A stretch of DNA of 25,802 bases, from positions 1 to 25,802 of the IMG/VR virus record IMGVR_UViG_3300025012_000269. One strand, written 5' to 3'. Below the pieces are notes generated by a model that worked only from the letters and a program-made list of their open reading frames with translations, was not told the DNA's origin and ran no database searches. Shown piece by piece: positions 22,766 through 25,802 of the stretch (positions are counted from its first letter, which is position 1; each line of letters starts with the position of its first letter). Position numbers and translations under genes: made by a program. Origin of the DNA: a virus.

Positions 22766-23158
22766 ATGACTATAACCGCAGCTAGTGCAACTATTTTAAA
22801 TCGCATGAATCGTGCGGCACAAAAAGTAGCCATGGGTACTGAAATTCGTCGTATTGGATTAGACAACGACATTTTAGTAACTGCTACTGCTGCACAAACC
22901 GTAATTGTTGGAGCAAGCGGAAGCGCAACTGTTTCCAGTGCTCAAGCAAGTGCGAGTCGAGTTATTCTTACCACTGGGCTTACTTATGTCAAAGGGTTTA
23001 TTGGGCAAGACCGTCGTTCTGGAAGTGCGGTTATCAATGCACAATGGACTTCTGCATCTGCTGGAGCAACGGCAGGAACCATCGTGGTGAAATCCGCGGT
23101 GTCCGCTTCTGCCCTACCTTTAGCCGCAGGAGATTCTCTATATTACGTAGCCTGGTAA
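22766..23158 (+). CDS. Virion protein, second of a tandem paralogous pair, 130 aa
   Basis: Paralog of the preceding protein. ASATILNRMNRAAQKV, MGTEIRR and VGASGSATVSSAQAS are identical in both, as is the VKGF strand and the closing DSL-x-Y-x-AW. The central part (residues 75-110) differs in sequence and has a small insertion, so the two have diverged after duplication, perhaps for different surface sites or copy numbers. ATG 22766 with AAGGAT upstream, 14 bases after the first copy's stop. Confidence 0.72.
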   Translation: MTITAASATILNRMNRAAQKVAMGTEIRRIGLDNDILVTATAAQTVIVGASGSATVSSAQASASRVILTTGLTYVKGFIGQDRRSGSAVINAQWTSASAGATAGTIVVKSAVSASALPLAAGDSLYYVAW

Positions 23159-23193
23159 AACGCTGTAATTCTAGGAAAGGAGGGTAATGCTGC

Positions 23194-23667
23194 GTGAAAT
23201 TATCCGAAAACCTTAACGAAGTACTAAATGAGCAAGCCGGAAAGGAACTTTTTAACCAACGCAAGTACATGGTGTTGTATAGCTACTTCGATGCCTTGCG
23301 TCTAACCAATATCGCCAAGATGTTTTTATCCCAAGCAGATGAAGAATATGGACATTACAAAAAAATAATCGAATATCTCAATACCAGGTTAGGTGGCAGG
23401 CATTATCCCGTTGAAATCGAAATACCAAATATTCAATTGGGTAGTCCTAAAGATGCCGGACAGATATTCCTTGATGCCGAAGTTGAAACCACGCAATCCC
23501 TGGAAGAAATAGCAGATATGATATATGATAGCAAATCGTATATTGATGTGCCGTTCATCCATGAGATGCTTAGAGATCAACTGGTCGAAGAAGATGAAGC
23601 GGAAGAATTTATGTTGAAAATCAATGCGGTTTCCGACTTGGTGTTGTTCGACGCCGAATTGGAGTAA
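23194..23667 (+). CDS. Ferritin-like diiron protein in the head operon, 157 aa
   Basis: Predicted bacterial-type ferritin. It can be matched along its length to E. coli FtnA from memory: VLNEQAGKELFNQRKY against KLNEQMNLELYSSLLY, EEYGH against EEMTH, AEVETTQSL against HEQLITQKI, DQLVEEDEAEEF against EQHEEEKLF, and the closing LVLFDAELE against LYFIDKEL. All ferroxidase residues are present: E18, Y25, E51, H54, E96, Q129 and E132. Chain length (157 against 165) and start (GTG 23194 after AAAGGAGGG) agree. It would oxidise and store iron, normally as a 24-mer. Location inside the head operon, after decoration-like genes and before the protease-scaffold, is unusual. It might be a virion component, an oxidative-stress or iron function, or an acquired moron. 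Confidence 0.82.
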   Translation: MKLSENLNEVLNEQAGKELFNQRKYMVLYSYFDALRLTNIAKMFLSQADEEYGHYKKIIEYLNTRLGGRHYPVEIEIPNIQLGSPKDAGQIFLDAEVETTQSLEEIADMIYDSKSYIDVPFIHEMLRDQLVEEDEAEEFMLKINAVSDLVLFDAELE

Positions 23668-23670
23668 CTA

Positions 23671-23868
23671 ATGTATATCGTAAATCCGAAAGTAATAAAA
23701 AACAAAATAAAATGTAGAGGCGCTGTTGCGAAATATTTTGTCGCACAAAACATACCGGTGCTGTCTAAAGACGGCAGCGACTATTATTTTGCCGACAGCG
23801 AAATATTTAAAGAGGCGCTATATTATGCTCCCGCTTGGGTAAAATTATTGATAAAATTGGGATTATAA
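23671..23868 (+). CDS. Hypothetical small basic protein, 65 aa
   Basis: Family unknown. It begins MYIVNPKVIKNKIKCRGAVAKYF, a basic strand-helix start with one cysteine, then a short YYFADSEIFKEAL segment and a hydrophobic C terminus (APAWVKLLIKLGL) that might be a helix at a protein interface or membrane. ATG 23671 lies three bases after the ferritin-like stop, with TTGGAGTAAC inside that gene's end serving as ribosome site, so the two are probably translated together. Whether it works with the ferritin-like protein is open. Confidence 0.65.
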   Translation: MYIVNPKVIKNKIKCRGAVAKYFVAQNIPVLSKDGSDYYFADSEIFKEALYYAPAWVKLLIKLGL

Positions 23869-23918
23869 AATAACCATTTTATTATGTAGGAATCCTTGAA
23901 GAAAGGAGGAAAACGTAT

Positions 23919-25544
23919 TTGAGCGAAAAATTAAGTTTTGCTATTGAAAATATGGAACTGATAGAGGAAGCCAATAATTCTCAGTTTGCCACATTGAAAA
24001 TAGATGCATTTGCCAGCGGAAAAAACAGACATGATCTTTTTATATCTGAAGATACTCTGAGAAAGACAGCGACAACCATTTTGCAAAAACCCATTGTGTG
24101 GGCATACAGCCGTGTAACCGATGATGCCACAGGGCATAGCGACGACGAACTTCCATGTGGATTCGTTCCTCATGATAGTCCTATTGAGTTCAGAAAACTA
24201 GAAGATGGTCGTACTATGATGTCTGTCATAGGAAAATTATGGACTAGGTATTCCGGCAAGATGATGGACATTTTCGAAAGAGACCGATCAAAATCGGTGA
24301 GTATCGAAATGGAAGTTTTTGAGCAGGATAAAAATGAAGAATTCGGAATGCCTGAAATCTTGAATTTCTGCTATATGTGCATTACCGTTCTAGGCGAGAT
24401 GGTTCGTCCGGCAATTCCTATGGCTAAGGCGGATTTGGTTGCCTTTGCTACTAAGGAAAAACAGGATTATGAAAAGGCTTTGATGGAATTTTCCAATAAA
24501 TACGGAAGTATTGATATGAATATTCCGAAGGAAGTAAAAGCAAATGCCAATAAAGGTTTGGAATTATATAAATCTATGGGTATTGGTGGCACATCTGTTT
24601 CTCTAGCAGTTGCAAGGCACCTTATTAAAAATGAAATTGTAGAAATGGACAAAATCAAGTCTATTCACAAATTCTTAAATTCTCGCAAGGGCGTTCCAAA
24701 GAACAAGAATCAGCCTGATGCGGAATACATATCTTGGCTTCTTCATGGCGGCAACAACGCCGTAGAATGGAGTCGAAATATTGTAAATGCTATAAACGAA
24801 ATAGATAGTAAACAACTATCATATTTTGAAGTAAAGGAGGAGTTATCTGTGGATGAAAAAGAAATAGAAAAGAAAGAAGAAATGCAAGAAGAACCGAAAG
24901 TCGAAGAAGTAAAAATGGAATTGCCTACGACTGAAGAAATGGCTGAAGAAAAACCAGAGGAAGAGAAAAAAGAAGAATCTCCGGCGGACGAAAAGCAAGA
25001 AGATGAAGAAGAAAAGCCTGAATCTGAAAAGAAAGAAATGTCTCTTGACAGCAATCTCGATGTCGCTGCGTTTTTAGCCATGCTTGCCGAAGAAACCGAG
25101 GATTATCAAGCCTTGGTTGCTAAACATCAGGCGGGTGAAGAATTGGATCACGCTAAAGTTTATGCCCTGGCATATGCTAAAATGTGTAAAATGGCTGATG
25201 AACTGAAAAAGGCAAAGGAAGATGGTGACGTCTATATGTCGGCTAACGAAGAACTGAAACAGTTCAAAGCAGATGTAGAAGCCAAACAATTTGCTTTTGA
25301 GGTTGAGTCCACTATTGCCGAAGTTTCTGATACCATGCCAAAAGAAGAAATTGAAAAGGCAAGGGAAAATAGCAAGAATTTCACTTTAGAAACAGTTGGC
25401 GCATGGAAAAATGAAATAAAAGCCTTAGCGTTTTCACTCGGTAAAGATAAAAAGGTTGATGATGGTGTCAACCGAATTGCTATGTCTTGGGTTGATAAAA
25501 AAGACAGGAATAAGCAAGATTTAAGTAAAGGATGGGTAAAATAG
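23919..25544 (+). CDS. Prohead protease fused to scaffold, 541 aa
   Basis: Head maturation protease with a C-terminal scaffold. The N-terminal domain has the U35/S78-like order: LFISEDTLRKTATTILQKPIVWAY, a histidine in TGHSDDE (H73), GKLWTRY strand, and a serine in KSVSIEME (S126 or S128). Residues about 200-300 form a second conserved unit (KGLELYKSMGIGGTSVSLAVARHL to YISWLLHGGNNAVEW) seen in several phage protease/head proteins such as XkdF-type. From residue 311 onward the chain is Glu/Lys-rich and disordered or coiled coil, as in scaffolds, ending with helices. Start TTG 23919 after GAAAGGAGGA. An internal start allows separate scaffold synthesis. Confidence 0.82.
   Translation: MSEKLSFAIENMELIEEANNSQFATLKIDAFASGKNRHDLFISEDTLRKTATTILQKPIVWAYSRVTDDATGHSDDELPCGFVPHDSPIEFRKLEDGRTMMSVIGKLWTRYSGKMMDIFERDRSKSVSIEMEVFEQDKNEEFGMPEILNFCYMCITVLGEMVRPAIPMAKADLVAFATKEKQDYEKALMEFSNKYGSIDMNIPKEVKANANKGLELYKSMGIGGTSVSLAVARHLIKNEIVEMDKIKSIHKFLNSRKGVPKNKNQPDAEYISWLLHGGNNAVEWSRNIVNAINEIDSKQLSYFEVKEELSVDEKEIEKKEEMQEEPKVEEVKMELPTTEEMAEEKPEEEKKEESPADEKQEDEEEKPESEKKEMSLDSNLDVAAFLAMLAEETEDYQALVAKHQAGEELDHAKVYALAYAKMCKMADELKKAKEDGDVYMSANEELKQFKADVEAKQFAFEVESTIAEVSDTMPKEEIEKARENSKNFTLETVGAWKNEIKALAFSLGKDKKVDDGVNRIAMSWVDKKDRNKQDLSKGWVK
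24833..24851 (+). promoter_or_regulatory. Internal ribosome site and GTG start for the scaffold alone
   Basis: AAAGGAGGAG (24833-24842) is followed after 6 bases by GTG at 24849, in frame with the protease gene (codon 311). It would give a 231-residue scaffold (24849-25544) without the protease domain, the arrangement known for lambda C/Nu3. The GTG sits exactly where the Glu/Lys-rich scaffold begins. Confidence 0.6.
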
Positions 25545-25597
25545 TATTACTACCCGTCGATATTATTATAACAACAAAAAAGGAGAAAAATTAAGAT

Positions 25598-25802
25598 ATG
25601 ACTAATCATGCAGTGCTCGTGCCAAATAAAGTTATGGCTAAAAACGTTGATGCCTATATTCGTCCCGCAATCAGTGCTTCTGCTGTCGATAATGGTTTCG
25701 TTTTCGTGACAGCCCAAAAGACGGGGGTTTCTGGTGAGGGGGAAGTTTGGCTGGCTACAGCACCTTCAAGCGCAAGTCTGACGGCTGTTTGGATGGTTGG
25801 AG
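25598..25802 (+). CDS. Virion protein, start only (truncated by window end)
   Basis: Partial gene running off the window; 68 codons are visible. ATG 25598 has AAAAAGGAGAAA upstream. The visible part is beta-prone and Ala/Ser/Val-rich (VMAKNVDAYIRPAISASAVDNGFVFV, then GEVWLATAPSSASLTAVWMVG), which suits a capsid-associated protein placed after the protease-scaffold. It might be a decoration protein or precede the major capsid protein, which is not otherwise visible in this window. Confidence 0.65.
   Translation, partial: MTNHAVLVPNKVMAKNVDAYIRPAISASAVDNGFVFVTAQKTGVSGEGEVWLATAPSSASLTAVWMVG

Noticed and set aside
24743-25081. Serine/phenylalanine-rich minus-strand frame of 112 codons
   Set aside because: It is the antisense of the GAA/GAG/AAA-rich scaffold region, which automatically gives Ser/Phe-rich translation.
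1-25802. CRISPR arrays, insertion sequences, integrase or attachment sites
   Set aside because: No regularly spaced repeats, transposase or recombinase motifs, or terminal inverted repeats were seen; the homing endonuclease is the only mobile gene.

Overview
The window is a contiguous stretch of a tailed double-stranded DNA phage (Caudoviricetes). Almost everything lies on the plus strand, and genes are packed with gaps of a few bases. Strong AGGAGG-type ribosome binding sites, frequent TTG and GTG starts (helicase, RNA polymerase, exonuclease, PhoH, portal and protease use TTG), sigma-A promoters with N17 spacers and an overall AT-rich composition point to a Bacillota host, perhaps Clostridia-like. 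The host is inferred; no host gene, integrase or attachment site is visible.

Layout. (1) 44-1993, minus strand: an SF2 helicase and a small protein that duplicates the helicase C-terminal domain, with a promoter, a structured leader and a terminator. (2) 2026-6375, plus strand: a divergent early operon with three small proteins, a 927-residue YonO/RdRP-like single-chain RNA polymerase (DFDGD motif) and a zinc-finger protein. (3) 6437-9293: an HU-like protein, then virion surface proteins: a beta-sandwich protein, a LamG-like protein and a right-handed beta-helix. The last two look like one fiber gene split across reading frames. (4) 9323-11674: a second early-type cassette with its own promoter: DEDDy exonuclease, PhoH-like ATPase and a small protein. 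(5) 11675-11895: a hairpin-rich non-coding stretch. (6) 11909-16159: virion/tail proteins, two of which share a C-terminal DRAYL peptide. (7) 16191-16310: a tRNA-Thr(UGU)-like gene with an aberrant T arm, followed by a terminator. (8) 16333-25802: packaging and head module: putative small terminase, large terminase, a free-standing EDxHD homing endonuclease, portal, two tandem paralogous virion proteins, a ferritin-like protein with an intact ferroxidase site, a small unknown, a protease-scaffold fusion with an internal scaffold start, and the beginning of another virion gene.

How it may work together. Four promoters of one family (TTGACA, 17-18 bp, usually TGTGG just before the -10) drive the helicase, RNA polymerase, exonuclease/PhoH and homing endonuclease units. 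Each transcript begins with a hairpin or multi-branched leader. No such promoter was seen before the structural genes, so a simple model is early transcription by host polymerase and late transcription by the phage's own polymerase. This is inference.

The most unusual features are the ferritin-like gene inside the head operon, the promoter-plus-structured-leader architecture, the split fiber gene with a candidate -1 slippery site, the duplicated helicase domain, and the tRNA with an extra base in its T stem.
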